A stretch of 64,000 nucleotides of DNA. Origin: Pseudomonadota bacterium. Lineage in GTDB: Bacteria > Pseudomonadota > Alphaproteobacteria > Acetobacterales > Acetobacteraceae. Shown piece by piece: positions 26,407 to 36,240 of this stretch. The first letter of the stretch is position 1; the number at the start of each line of letters is the position of its first letter. The position numbers and the translations under genes are program-made. The stretch is taken from positions 1 through 64,000 of the forward strand of contig JAKADX010000016.1 in the NCBI GenBank assembly GCA_021818505.1, read 5' to 3'. The notes below the pieces were generated by a model that was given only the letters and a program-made list of their open reading frames with translations, did not search any database and was not told where the DNA came from.

Positions 26407-28007
26407 GCCGACGCCGCGTGCGGCTGCCGCGCGACGGGCGGCAGCCAGTAGCAGCCGGTCATCGCCAGCTCGAACGCAACACTGCGCGCGCCGTCGAGCG
26501 GCAGCACCGCCTCGCCGTCGGTCCAGCGCCACCGCGCTTCGGGCGCGTGCCAGCCGCAATCGAGCCGCGGGCTGTCGAGCCCGATCGCGCGCCCGTCGAG
26601 CCAGAGCCGCCCGATCGCAACGCCGAGCCGGCGCGGGTCCGTCCCCGCCGGTTGGTTATGTGCCGGCACCCAGCGGCGTGACAGCAGCCGAAGCTGCGTG
26701 CAGCCTGCCGGCACGGTGACGTGCCAGCGGCGTGCCCGCGCGCCGACGGCAAGTTCGTGCGCGCCGTCGAGCAGCTTCAGCGCCGGCTGTATCGTCAATC
26801 GATGACCGAGAGCCTGCGCGCGCGCGTGCAGCCGCTCGCGGATCGCGACCAGCCGCTCCCCTGCCTGCAGCAATTCCGCGCAGGCGGAGGTGCGCCATGT
26901 GTGCGCGCCGAAATCGGGATGCAGCGTGACGCTGGGGCCACCGTTGTCGAAGCTGGCGCGGTTGCCGGTGTCGAGATAGCTCTCCACCGCGAGACCCTCG
27001 GCGAAGATCACGTCATGACGCGGGAGTTCGACGTGCCAGTAGGTGACGGCATCGACCGGTTCGCGCCGGATGGTCGCGCCGTTCACCAGATGATGCACCG
27101 GGACAAGCACGCCGCCGAGGAAGATGGCGTGGTCGGGAGACAGCAGCAGGTCGCGCGACGGCTGGCCGTGCCCCAAGGCGTGCCGTGTGACGCGAACCGG
27201 CCAGATGCGCGCCGGGTCGGGGTGGCGCGCGCAGGCGACGCGGCGGTGGCCGATCCAGACGATCCGGGTCGGTCCGGCAAAGTGCGTGGGAACCGTGTCG
27301 CCCACTCGCAGTTCCTCGACCGGGACGGCGCCGCGCGAGGTCGCGATGCGCGTGCCCGAGGCAAAACAGGCAGCCTCGTCCAACGCGACCCAGGATTCGA
27401 TCGTATCGAGCGCAGACGGCGTGATCTGGGCGAAGATGCCGGTGGTGTCCGTTGCGGAGGAGACGAGGCCGACCACCGACGGCCCGCTCGCACCGTTGAT
27501 CCAGACCGGCCCGCCGCTCGACCCCGGTCCGAGCGGCGTTCCCTGATAGACGCTGTAGACCGCCGCTCTGGCGAAGTACTGGGAGATGGACACCTGGTTG
27601 CCGCCGGCGGACGCGGGATAGCCGGTCAGGTTCGCCGCACCTCCCACCCAGTTTGCCTGCAGCCCCATCGTACCGAGACTGAAGGAGTGCGCCAGATGGA
27701 TCACCGCGTAGTCGTACTGCGATTGCTGCAGCGTGATCTGGCCGCCGGCGTCATTGACCGGCTCGTAATGGATGCGGGTGCCGATCGCGGAACCGTATGC
27801 AGCGTGGCCCGCGCTGTAGCCGGGGGAGACCACGATGTTGGATGCGGTGCCGACATCGGACTGATAGACCACGTGCGCCGCGGTCAACACTTCGTTGGGC
27901 GCGATCAGTACGCCGGAGGCCTGGTAGGTGATGCCGCCGATGCGATCCGTTATGTAGGTAACGGTGTCGTAGGGAAAGGCGGCCGGGTCATAGGCCATTC
28001 CGCTCAC
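26349..28007 (-). CDS. Trypsin-like serine protease fused to Hint (Hint_2) domain
   Basis: LTAAHVVY (His), YDYAVIHLA (Asp), GPGSSGGPVW (Ser), then Hint ACFASGTRIATSRGAVPVEELRVGDTV, LLLSPDHAIFLGGVLVPVHHLVNG, YWHVELPRHDVIFAEGLAVESYLDTGNRASF. Confidence 0.88.
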   Translation of the reverse strand: MSGMAYDPAAFPYDTVTYITDRIGGITYQASGVLIAPNEVLTAAHVVYQSDVGTASNIVVSPGYSAGHAAYGSAIGTRIHYEPVNDAGGQITLQQSQYDYAVIHLAHSFSLGTMGLQANWVGGAANLTGYPASAGGNQVSISQYFARAAVYSVYQGTPLGPGSSGGPVWINGASGPSVVGLVSSATDTTGIFAQITPSALDTIESWVALDEAACFASGTRIATSRGAVPVEELRVGDTVPTHFAGPTRIVWIGHRRVACARHPDPARIWPVRVTRHALGHGQPSRDLLLSPDHAIFLGGVLVPVHHLVNGATIRREPVDAVTYWHVELPRHDVIFAEGLAVESYLDTGNRASFDNGGPSVTLHPDFGAHTWRTSACAELLQAGERLVAIRERLHARAQALGHRLTIQPALKLLDGAHELAVGARARRWHVTVPAGCTQLRLLSRRWVPAHNQPAGTDPRRLGVAIGRLWLDGRAIGLDSPRLDCGWHAPEARWRWTDGEAVLPLDGARSVAFELAMTGCYWLPPVARQPHAASAQRCHIAIRNAKFASLPSG

Positions 28008-29167
28008 TCCGCATCGGCGTTCTTCCGATACGGAGAAAACTGGGACAGCTCGGCCATCTCGGCCAGACGCGCCCGCCGTTCCTGCTCTAAAAACTCGGCG
28101 ATCGCCTCCCGCAGTCCCGGATGCGCGACCCAGTGTGCCGAAAACGTCGGCACCGGACGGTAGCCGCGCTGGATCTTGTGTTCGCCCTGCGCGCCGGCCT
28201 CGACGCGCCGCAGACCGTGCGCGATGGCGAAGTCGATGGCGCGGTAGTAGCAGAGTTCGAAGTGCAGGAACGGAAACTCACCACGCACGCCCCAGTTGCG
28301 GCCGTACAGCGTGTCGGTTCCCATGAGGTTCAGTGCGCCGGCGACCGGCGTGCCATGCCTGCGCGCCAGCATCAGCACCACACGCTCGCCCAGGCGTTCG
28401 CCGAGCAGCGGGAAGAACTGCTTGGTCAGATACGCGCTGCCCCATTTGCGATCGACGGTGGAAGTGTAGAAGTCATAGAAGGCTTTCCACTCGCGCCGCC
28501 CGATCTCCGGCCCGCGTAGTGCCAGGAATTCCAGACCGACGGCATTGGCATCGCGCCGCTCGCGCCGGATCGTCTTGCGTTTACGTGAGGCGAGATCGGC
28601 AAGGAAATCGTCGAACGTGGCGTAACCGGCATTCTCCCAATGGAACTGCATGCCGATGCGCCTGAGCCAACCCGCGTCCTCCAGCGCCTCCGCCTCCGCC
28701 GCGGTACAGAACGTCGTGTGGACCGACGACAGCTTGAGTTCGCGGCACGCCTGCGTCAGCGCGCGGCCGAATGCCGCCGGTGCCACGCCGGAATCGGGAC
28801 GCAGCAGTAGGCGTGGGCCGGGAACCGGGCTGAACGGCACCGCCACCTGCAACTTGGGATAGTAGCGTCCGCCGGCGCGTTGGAAGGCGTGCGCCCAGCC
28901 GTGGTCGAAGACGTATTCGCCATAGCTGTGCGACTTGGCGTACATCGGCGCGACGCCGACGATCCCGCCGGCTGCATCGCGCAGCATGGCGTGCTGCGGC
29001 AGCCAGCCGGTGCGTGCGCCGGCCGAGCCGCTGTCCTCGATCGCGGAGAGGAAGGCGTGACTGACGAACGGGTTGTCCGGGCCGGCGCAACGATCCCAGT
29101 CGGAGGCGGGAATCTCCGCGATCGCTGCGTGCAGCGAAAGTGTCAGGAGCGGCGAACCGTCGGGCAT
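28004..29167 (-). CDS. GNAT/FemAB-like N-acetyltransferase (DUF482 family)
   Basis: NPFVSHAFLSAIEDSGSAG, PMYAKSHSYGEYVFDHGWAHAFQRAGGRYYPKLQVAVPFSPVPGPRLL; 4-bp overlap with the downstream gene. Confidence 0.88.
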   Translation of the reverse strand: MPDGSPLLTLSLHAAIAEIPASDWDRCAGPDNPFVSHAFLSAIEDSGSAGARTGWLPQHAMLRDAAGGIVGVAPMYAKSHSYGEYVFDHGWAHAFQRAGGRYYPKLQVAVPFSPVPGPRLLLRPDSGVAPAAFGRALTQACRELKLSSVHTTFCTAAEAEALEDAGWLRRIGMQFHWENAGYATFDDFLADLASRKRKTIRRERRDANAVGLEFLALRGPEIGRREWKAFYDFYTSTVDRKWGSAYLTKQFFPLLGERLGERVVLMLARRHGTPVAGALNLMGTDTLYGRNWGVRGEFPFLHFELCYYRAIDFAIAHGLRRVEAGAQGEHKIQRGYRPVPTFSAHWVAHPGLREAIAEFLEQERRARLAEMAELSQFSPYRKNADAE

Positions 29168-29193
29168 GAAGTCAACGTAGGTGCCCCGGCGGT

Positions 29194-29661
29194 TCAGGCA
29201 ATGAGGAACATGCCCTCGACCTCCACTGCGCAGTCGAGCGGCAGTGAGGGTACGCCGACGGTCGTGCGGGCGTGCCGGCCCGCGTCGCCGAACACCGCCA
29301 CGGCGAGATCGCTCGCCCCGTTCATGACAGTCGCGTGCTGCGTGAATTCCGCCGGTGCCGCAATGAACCCGCCGAGGCGCACGACTCGCGTCACACGGTC
29401 AAGGTCACCGTCGCAGGCCGCGCGCAACTGCGCCAGCAGGTTGATGAAGCACTGGCGCGCCGCGCGCACACCGTCCTCGACGCTGACGCCGGCACCGACC
29501 TTGCCGCTCCAGCCGACCTTGCCGTCGATGACCGGCACCTGGCCCGAGATCACGACAAGATTGCCGGCGACGACATAGGGCACGTAATTGGCGACGGGCC
29601 GCGCCGGCTCAGGCAGCGCGATTCCGAGGTCGGCGAGGCGGGCATCAATATGTCCGGGCAT
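29194..29661 (-). CDS. RidA (YjgF/YER057c/UK114) family protein
   Basis: YVVAGNLVVISGQVPVIDGKVGWSGKVGAGVSVEDGVRAARQCFINLLAQLRAACGDLDRVTRVVRLGGF-type sequence. Confidence 0.85.
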   Translation of the reverse strand: MPGHIDARLADLGIALPEPARPVANYVPYVVAGNLVVISGQVPVIDGKVGWSGKVGAGVSVEDGVRAARQCFINLLAQLRAACDGDLDRVTRVVRLGGFIAAPAEFTQHATVMNGASDLAVAVFGDAGRHARTTVGVPSLPLDCAVEVEGMFLIA

Positions 29662-29671
29662 GTCCGATCTC

Positions 29672-31144
29672 CTATTTCACCACGCGCAGCCGCCGCTGCC
29701 TGGCCTCGCCGCGCGGCAGGTCGAGCGGCAGCGACGGCTCGGGCAGCGCGTCGTCGTCGGGCGCCGCCTCGGCGAGATCGGTACGACCGAGATAATGTGC
29801 GGCAAGGCTGCGGAAAGCGTAGTCGAGGAGGGAAGTGGCGCGTGCCACGTGCGGATCGCCCTCGACCGCGCCGGCGGGGCCGAAGCGGGTGAGGGTGAAC
29901 GCATCGACGAACTCCTCCAGCCGCACACCGTGTTGCAGGCCGAGGCTGACCGCCAGCGCGAAGGCGTCCATCAGGCCGCGGAACGCGGCACTTTCCTTGG
30001 GCAGTCCGATCGCCAGTTCGCCGAGCGTGCCGTCGGCGTATTCGCCGGTGCGCAGATAGATGCGATGGCCGCCGACGGAGGCCCGCTGCGCCAGTCCGGC
30101 ATGGCGTGCCGGCAGGTCGCGCCGCCCCCCCGAAGCGGGGGCAGGGAGCGGCAGCGCCACGGGACGCGGCGGCATTGCGTCGAAGAACGGCGCGAGGGCG
30201 TCGTGCATGGCGACGTGCGCGGCCGTGTCGGCGCGAGGGAACGGAGAAGCGCCGGCGAGGGTGGCGGCAAGGGCCGCCTCCGCCGTCATTCCCCGCGCGG
30301 CGAGCCAGGCGCGCGCCGCGCGCGTCAGATGGCCAGAGTCGTCGAGCGGGCCGAAGCTCGGCGCGACGCCGCCGGTCTCGGCGCCGAGCAGCGCCTCGGT
30401 CGCATCTGGCGGGGCGAGCAACGTCAAGGCTGCGTGGCGCCGCCGGGGCTGTGCCGCCGCTCGGTGCTGCGCCGCCGCGGCGGCCTCGGCAAGGCCGGGC
30501 ACCACGGTCGCGCGCGGAGCGGACGGTGCGGCCGGCGCCTGCGCACGCGCTCCGTCGCGGGCAGCGAGTGCCGCGGAAGCCGCCTCGGTGGTGCCACGCA
30601 ACAGGGCGGCCAGCGCGACCGCCACCGCGCGCGCGGCGTCGCTGTCATAGGCGACGCCGAGGGCGGCCAGCAGCCCGGCAAGGTCGGCAAACCCGACGCC
30701 GAGGGTCGCCGCGGTCGGATCGTACGCAGCCAGCGCCCGCGTCGCGATGTCCGCCGCGTCGGCGAAGCCGGCCACGTCGAACCCGGCCTCCGGGTCGAGG
30801 AAGGCCGGCAGGTTCAGCACGAATCGCGGCACCGCCGCCGGTCGGCCCTGCCACAGCGACGCGCCGGGCGCGCCACGCCGCGCGCGCAACAACGCGTGCA
30901 GCCCCGCGGGCAGTTCCGGACCGCCGCGTGCGGCGACCGGGTCGATCCACGCGGACGCCGCGCTCTCCAGGACGACCGGGCGGTGCCCTGGCACCAGCGA
31001 GGCGAGGGCGGCGGCGGCACGATCGTCCCAGGTGGCGGGCAGGAGGACCTGCCGCACTGGCTCGTCCGGTCCGGGAGCGGCGAGGGCACGTCGCAGGCGC
31101 ACGCCGCGCCAGAACGGACCAGGAATGTGCTTGCGTGGTTTCAT
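29672..31144 (-). CDS. Stand-alone protein related to the C-terminal region of B12-dependent ribonucleotide reductase (NrdJ)
   Basis: [101 protein letters not shown]. Confidence 0.78.
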   Translation of the reverse strand: MKPRKHIPGPFWRGVRLRRALAAPGPDEPVRQVLLPATWDDRAAAALASLVPGHRPVVLESAASAWIDPVAARGGPELPAGLHALLRARRGAPGASLWQGRPAAVPRFVLNLPAFLDPEAGFDVAGFADAADIATRALAAYDPTAATLGVGFADLAGLLAALGVAYDSDAARAVAVALAALLRGTTEAASAALAARDGARAQAPAAPSAPRATVVPGLAEAAAAAQHRAAAQPRRRHAALTLLAPPDATEALLGAETGGVAPSFGPLDDSGHLTRAARAWLAARGMTAEAALAATLAGASPFPRADTAAHVAMHDALAPFFDAMPPRPVALPLPAPASGGRRDLPARHAGLAQRASVGGHRIYLRTGEYADGTLGELAIGLPKESAAFRGLMDAFALAVSLGLQHGVRLEEFVDAFTLTRFGPAGAVEGDPHVARATSLLDYAFRSLAAHYLGRTDLAEAAPDDDALPEPSLPLDLPRGEARQRRLRVVK

Positions 31145-31329
31145 GGCGGCGAATCTAAGGGCAGTGCGCAGCACGCGGAAGCGCATTTTGGGGTCCATGC
31201 AGGTTCGCGCCACAAAATCCTGTGGAGGGTTCTGTTGAGCACCCTGTGGACAACGCGCTGCCCGCTGTGGACAGACATCGCGTCGCAACCGGCATGGACC
31301 GCGCCGCCCGCGGCTCGTATATGAGGCCC

Positions 31330-31695
31330 ATGACCCTGGGCACACGCATATTCACCTGGCTGAACGGCCGCGAGATCGGCCGCGATGCCGGCGGCAATAT
31401 CTATTACGAGGAAAAGCGGGCGCGGCGCGGCGCGCGGCCGCGGCGCTGGGTGATCTATGCCGGTGCCGCGGAGGCCTCGGCGGTGCCGCCGGAATGGCAC
31501 GCCTGGCTGCACTACACCACGGACGCGCCGATCGCGGTGCCCCGGCAGTTGCCGTGGGTGAAGCCGCACCGGCCCAACATGACCGGCACGGCCATGAGCT
31601 ACCGCCCGCCTGGACATGATTATCAGGGCGGCCAGCGGGCCGCGGCGTCCGGCGACTACGAGGCCTGGACGCCGGACGCGCCGGCCGGGGCCTGA
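31330..31695 (+). CDS. NDUFA12-family NADH:ubiquinone oxidoreductase accessory subunit
   Basis: [53 protein letters not shown]. Confidence 0.93.
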   Translation: MTLGTRIFTWLNGREIGRDAGGNIYYEEKRARRGARPRRWVIYAGAAEASAVPPEWHAWLHYTTDAPIAVPRQLPWVKPHRPNMTGTAMSYRPPGHDYQGGQRAAASGDYEAWTPDAPAGA

Positions 31696-31702
31696 GCGGA
31701 GG

Positions 31703-32197
31703 ATGCCGCAACGCAGCGCGGCGGAGCTGGTGGCCGGTGCCGTCGTGCTGGTGGCAGCGCTCGGCTTTCTTGGCTACGCGGTCGCCAATTCCGGCAAGGT
31801 GACCCTGGGCGGCTATGAGCTGCACGCAAGGTTCACCGCCGTGGACGGCCTCGCGGCCGGCTCCGACGTGCGGCTCGCGGGGGTGAAGGTCGGCAGCGTG
31901 CTGGGGATGCGTCTCGATCCGCAGACCTATCAGGCGGTGGTCGATTTCACCGTCGCCAACGACGTGAAGCTGCCGAAGGACAGCAGCGCCGCCGTCACCA
32001 GCGACGGGCTGCTCGGCGGCAAGTATCTGGGCCTGCAGCCGGGCGGCGACACGCAGATGATCGCGCCGGGCGGGCAGGTGACGATCACCCAGTCCTCGAT
32101 CAGTATCGAGCAGTTGCTGGGCAAGTTCATCTTCAGCATGGGCAACCTGTCGGGCGGGCAGAAGCCGGGCCAGCCGCAGGGAGGGGAGCTGAAATGA
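31703..32197 (+). CDS. mlaD: MlaD-family lipid-asymmetry/MCE protein
   Basis: N-terminal TM then LHARFTAVDGLAAGSDVRLAGVKVGSVLGMRLDP, DGLLGGKYLGLQPGGD. Confidence 0.92.
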   Translation: MPQRSAAELVAGAVVLVAALGFLGYAVANSGKVTLGGYELHARFTAVDGLAAGSDVRLAGVKVGSVLGMRLDPQTYQAVVDFTVANDVKLPKDSSAAVTSDGLLGGKYLGLQPGGDTQMIAPGGQVTITQSSISIEQLLGKFIFSMGNLSGGQKPGQPQGGELK

Positions 32198-32421
32198 CCA
32201 TTCGCCCTCCCGCTAACTGGGCGCAGCCGGACGGCGCGCCGGTGTCGTGCCGCGAGAAGCTGAAGGTGCTGGCCAAGAACCACGCCGAACTGGCCCAGAC
32301 CATGCAGGACGTGTTCGACGACGCGGTGCTGATGGGCGTGGACGAAGCGGCGATGCGCGGCATCATCGACGACATGGTGCGCCATCTGGCGAGCCCCCGG
32401 CGTGGCCGGTTGACGGAATGA
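32194..32421 (+). CDS. Conserved hypothetical protein
   Basis: ATGA overlap with mlaD; EKLKVLAKNHAELAQTMQDVFDDAVLMGVDEAAMRGIIDDMVRHLASP. Confidence 0.65.
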   Translation: MTIRPPANWAQPDGAPVSCREKLKVLAKNHAELAQTMQDVFDDAVLMGVDEAAMRGIIDDMVRHLASPRRGRLTE

Positions 32422-32864
32422 GACACCGCATGGCGGCGCTGCTGCCGCCCCTGGTGTTGCTGGGCACCCTGGCAGGGGCGGCGGCGCAGGAGGCGCCGCC
32501 CGCACCCGCGCCTGCCCAACCGGCCGAGCCGGGGCAGGAGCAGGCGCCGGCTGCACCCCCTGCACCGGCTTGGCTGCCGCAGCCGGCGGCGAGGCTGATC
32601 CTGCTCGACAAGATCGCCGCCCAGCCGCACACCGTGACGGTGAAGGTGGGCGAGCAGGTGGTGTTCGGCTCGCTGACCATCGCGGTGCGCGCCTGCGATG
32701 TCCGCCCGCCGGATGTCGCCGCCGATGCCGCCGCTTTCCTCGCCATCACCGACCGAAATCCCGGAATGCCCGGCTTCAACGGCTGGATGCTGGCCGACGA
32801 GCCGGCGGTATCGATGTTGCAGCACCCGGTGTACGACGTCCGGCTCGTGGGCTGCTCCGGCTGA
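32418..32864 (+). CDS. DUF2155 domain protein
   Basis: LILLDKIAAQPHTVTVKVGEQVVFGSLTIAVRACDVRPP...NPGMPGFNGWMLADEPAVSMLQHPVYDVRLVGC, signal peptide. Confidence 0.88.
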   Translation: MRHRMAALLPPLVLLGTLAGAAAQEAPPAPAPAQPAEPGQEQAPAAPPAPAWLPQPAARLILLDKIAAQPHTVTVKVGEQVVFGSLTIAVRACDVRPPDVAADAAAFLAITDRNPGMPGFNGWMLADEPAVSMLQHPVYDVRLVGCSG

Positions 32865-32923
32865 ATGCGCAGACGGGGGACGGACTGGACGCAACTTCAT
32901 GCGGCGGTCATGGTTGATCCGTC

Positions 32924-33655
32924 ATGACGGGCGGAACCCTGGCCGCGCTCGCCCTGCCGGAGCGCGCGGCGCTGCTGCTTGATCTGGATGGCACGCTGCT
33001 CGACATCGCGCCGACGCCGGCCGCGGTGCGGGTGCCCGAGGAGCTGCCCGCCACGCTGCGCCGGCTGCGGGCGCGGCTGGACGATGCGCTCGCGATCGTG
33101 AGCGGCCGGCCGGCCGAGCAGGTGGACGCGCTGCTGCCCGGCATCGCCTACGCGGTTGCCGGGGAGCATGGCGGAGCGATGCGGTTCGCGCCCGGCGCGG
33201 CGGTCGCGCGCGCGCCCCTGCCGCCGGTGCCTCCGGCCTGGCTCAGCGAAGCCGAGGCGCTGATCGCCGCCCATCCCGGCACGCTGCTGGAGCACAAGGC
33301 GCGCGGCTTCGTCCTGCATTACCGGCTCGCGCCGGCGGCCGGCCCAGCGCTGGAGCGGGGGTTGCTGGCGCTGCTCGACGGCCAGGCGACGCACGTGCTG
33401 ATGCCCGCGCACATGGCCTTCGAAGTGAAGCCGCGCGGCGCCGACAAGGGCTCCGCGGTGGCGGCGCTGCTCGACCGCGCCCCGTTCGCCGGCCGCGTGC
33501 CGGTGTATATCGGGGATGACGTGACCGACGAGGACGCGATCCGCGTCGCCCGCGCGCGCGGCGGCCTCGGCCTGCGGGTGGCCGAGGCGTTCGGCGATGC
33601 CGCCGGGGTCCGCGCCTGGCTCTGGCGGCTGGCAAGCGCGGAGGTTGCGGCGTGA
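32924..33655 (+). CDS. otsB: Trehalose-6-phosphate phosphatase
   Basis: LLLDLDGTLLDIAPTP, IVSGRPAEQVDALLPG, FEVKPRGADKGSAV, YIGDDVTDEDAIRVA. Confidence 0.95.
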   Translation: MTGGTLAALALPERAALLLDLDGTLLDIAPTPAAVRVPEELPATLRRLRARLDDALAIVSGRPAEQVDALLPGIAYAVAGEHGGAMRFAPGAAVARAPLPPVPPAWLSEAEALIAAHPGTLLEHKARGFVLHYRLAPAAGPALERGLLALLDGQATHVLMPAHMAFEVKPRGADKGSAVAALLDRAPFAGRVPVYIGDDVTDEDAIRVARARGGLGLRVAEAFGDAAGVRAWLWRLASAEVAA

Positions 33656-34992
33656 GCCGGCTGATCATCGTCAGCAACCGCGTGCCGCCGCCGCGCGAGC
33701 GCGCGAATCTGGCGGGCGGCCTTGCCGTCGCCCTGCGCGAGGCGCTGGCCGGACGCGACGCACTGTGGTTCGGCTGGTCCGGCAGCAACCACGCGCCCGA
33801 AGCGCCGGCGCGGGTCACCCGCATCGGCCGCCTCGGCTTCGCGACGATCGACCTGCCGCCGGTCGATTTCGCCGGCTACTACCGCGGCTTCTCCAACGGC
33901 ATGTTGTGGCCGCTGCTGCATCACCGCATGGGACTGGCGGAGTTCCGGCGCGAGGATCTCGCCGCCTACCGCCGTGTCAACGAAACTTTCGCGGCGGCGC
34001 TGACGCCTCTGCTGCGGCCGGGCGATCTGGTGTGGGTGCATGACTACCACCTGATCCCGCTCGGCGCCGGGTTGCGCCGCCGCGGGTTCGCTGGACGGAT
34101 CGGTTTTTTCCTGCACGTCCCGTTCCCGCCGCGCGCGATCTTCGGCGCGCTCCCGCAGGGCGAGGGACTGGTCGCCGATCTCGGCGCCTATGACGTGATC
34201 GGCGTGCAGACCAGGGAGGACGTCGCCAATCTCGACGAGGTGCTGGCGGCGGTCGGCCTCACGGTGCGCGCCGGCTGCTACCCGATCGGCATTGACCCGG
34301 AGGCCTTCGCCGCCGAGGCGCGCGCCGCCGCCGCGGGACCGGAAGGCGAACGGCTGCGCAGCAGCCTGGGCGACCGCGCGCTGATCCTCGGCGTGGACCG
34401 GCTCGACTACAGCAAGGGTATCCCGCACCGCTTCCGCGGCTTCGCTCAGTTGCTGAAGCGGTTCCCCGAGCACCGCAATCGTGTCACGCTGCTGCAGGTC
34501 GCCCCGGTCTCGCGCGGCGACGTGGCGCAGTATCGGGCGCTGCGCCGGGAACTGGACGAACTGGTCGGCCGCATCAATGGCGAGCACGCGGAGTTCGACT
34601 GGGTGCCGCTGCGCTATCTGACGCAGACCGTGCCGCGCGCGACGCTGGCCGGATTCCAGCGCATTGCGTCGATAGGATTGGTCACGCCGCTGCGCGACGG
34701 CATGAACCTGGTGGCCAAGGAATTCGTCGCCGCCCAGGACCCCGACCATCCCGGCGCGCTGGTGCTGAGCCGCTTCGCCGGCGCTGCCGCGGCACTCGAC
34801 GGCGCGATCCTCGTCAATCCCCACGACCCCGACGAGACCGCCGAGGCGCTGCACATCGCCTTGACCATGCCGGAGGCGGAGCGCCGCGCGCGCTGGGAGC
34901 GGATGTGGCAGGAAGTCAGGCGCCACACGGCGGCAAGCTGGGCGCGCAGCTTCCTGGCCAGCCTGGACGTGGCGGCGGCGCGGGCGGCCTAG
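33652..34992 (+). CDS. otsA: Trehalose-6-phosphate synthase
   Basis: SRLIIVSNRV, VWVHDYHLIPLGAGLR, GVDRLDYSKGIPHRFRGF, VTPLRDGMNLVAKEFVAAQ. Confidence 0.96.
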   Translation: MSRLIIVSNRVPPPRERANLAGGLAVALREALAGRDALWFGWSGSNHAPEAPARVTRIGRLGFATIDLPPVDFAGYYRGFSNGMLWPLLHHRMGLAEFRREDLAAYRRVNETFAAALTPLLRPGDLVWVHDYHLIPLGAGLRRRGFAGRIGFFLHVPFPPRAIFGALPQGEGLVADLGAYDVIGVQTREDVANLDEVLAAVGLTVRAGCYPIGIDPEAFAAEARAAAAGPEGERLRSSLGDRALILGVDRLDYSKGIPHRFRGFAQLLKRFPEHRNRVTLLQVAPVSRGDVAQYRALRRELDELVGRINGEHAEFDWVPLRYLTQTVPRATLAGFQRIASIGLVTPLRDGMNLVAKEFVAAQDPDHPGALVLSRFAGAAAALDGAILVNPHDPDETAEALHIALTMPEAERRARWERMWQEVRRHTAASWARSFLASLDVAAARAA

Positions 34993-35023
34993 GGTCGCGG
35001 CGCGGTCGCGCAGGGCGGCCGGT

Positions 35024-35659
35024 TCAGCTCGGCGTCACCGCCGCATGCCGCCGGTACGCCGGGCGTGCCAGCAGCCGCTCATACCACGCGTGCAGATGCG
35101 GGCTGTCGGGCCGCGCGATCGGCATGACGAACCAGCGGTGGGCGTGCACGCCGAAGGCGATGTCGGCAAGCGTCAGGCCGTCGCCGGCAATGAAGGGTCG
35201 GCTTTCCAGCCGCGTGTCGAGGATGCCCCAGATGCGCCCGGCCTCGGTCACGCCGGCGGAGATCGCTTCGTTGTCGCGCTGTTCCGGCGGCGTGCGGACC
35301 AGCCCGGCGAACACGACCGATTGCGGGCGGTTCAGCGCGGTCTGCTGGAAGTCGAGCCAGGCGTCCACCGTGCCGCGCGCGCGCGGCTCCGCCGGGTAGA
35401 AAGAGTTGCCCGGCGCGTGGGCGTTGCACAGGTAGCGCAGGATGGCGTTGCTCTCGAACAGCGCGAACCCGTCGTCCTCCAGCGTCGGCACCAGGCCGAG
35501 CGGGTTCATGGCGCGGTATTCCGCCGTTCCGGTCCGGCCGAAGGCGCCCCCGGCGTCGATGCGCTCGACGGCCAGGCCGAGCTCGTCGAGCAGCCAGAGC
35601 ACTTTCATCACGTTCGACGAGTTGGTGCGTCCCCAGACCCGCAGCATGTCGCCCTCCAT
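35024..35659 (-). CDS. Glutathione S-transferase family protein
   Basis: WGRTNSSNVMKVLWLLDELGL, MNPLGLVPTLEDDGFALFESNAILRYL. Confidence 0.92.
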   Translation of the reverse strand: MEGDMLRVWGRTNSSNVMKVLWLLDELGLAVERIDAGGAFGRTGTAEYRAMNPLGLVPTLEDDGFALFESNAILRYLCNAHAPGNSFYPAEPRARGTVDAWLDFQQTALNRPQSVVFAGLVRTPPEQRDNEAISAGVTEAGRIWGILDTRLESRPFIAGDGLTLADIAFGVHAHRWFVMPIARPDSPHLHAWYERLLARPAYRRHAAVTPS

Positions 35660-35742
35660 GCGCCGAACGAAACGGCAATCTAGCCCGCTGCATTGAGGGA
35701 TCGCAACTTGCCGCGGCCGGCGGCGGCGGTCATATCGCGGCC

Positions 35743-36240
35743 ATGAAGCTCTCGCCGCGTCTGGCACTGTTCTGCTCCGGTCTGGCGGCCGCGCTCGCGC
35801 TCGGTGTGGCGTTCGCGGCGGAGTGGTGGGGCGGGCTGGTACCGTGCCCGCTCTGCCTGCTGGAACGCTGGCCGTACCGGGTCGCGATCGCGGTCGCCGC
35901 ACTCGGCCTGCTGCTGCCGCGGCGGGGCGCGCGGGTGGCGCTGGTCCTGGTGCTGCTGATCGGGCTGGCGGAGGTGGGGCTGGCCGGGCTGCATGTCGGC
36001 GTCGAGTGGCACGCCTGGCCCAGCCCGCTGCCGGAATGCGCCGCGCCGCGCTACCGGGGCGGCAGTATTGCCCAGCGGCTGCGCGCCATGCCGGCGCGCC
36101 CATCGAAATCCTGCGAGGAGGGCGTCTATCCCGTGCCCGGCCTGCCGGTTTCATTCGCCGAACTGAATCTGCTTTATGCTGCGGCGTTTTCCGCCGCCAT
36201 CGGCGCGTCGCTGGTGCGCGCAGGCAGGAGGACCGCATGA
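35743..36240 (+). CDS. dsbB: Disulfide bond formation protein B family
   Basis: WWGGLVPCPLCLLERWPYRVAIA (CxxC), second Cys pair, 4 TM. Confidence 0.88.
   Translation: MKLSPRLALFCSGLAAALALGVAFAAEWWGGLVPCPLCLLERWPYRVAIAVAALGLLLPRRGARVALVLVLLIGLAEVGLAGLHVGVEWHAWPSPLPECAAPRYRGGSIAQRLRAMPARPSKSCEEGVYPVPGLPVSFAELNLLYAAAFSAAIGASLVRAGRRTA

Noticed and set aside
24739-26559. 606-aa minus-strand ORF
   Set aside because: Antisense to the porin, which has a signal peptide and beta-barrel pattern.
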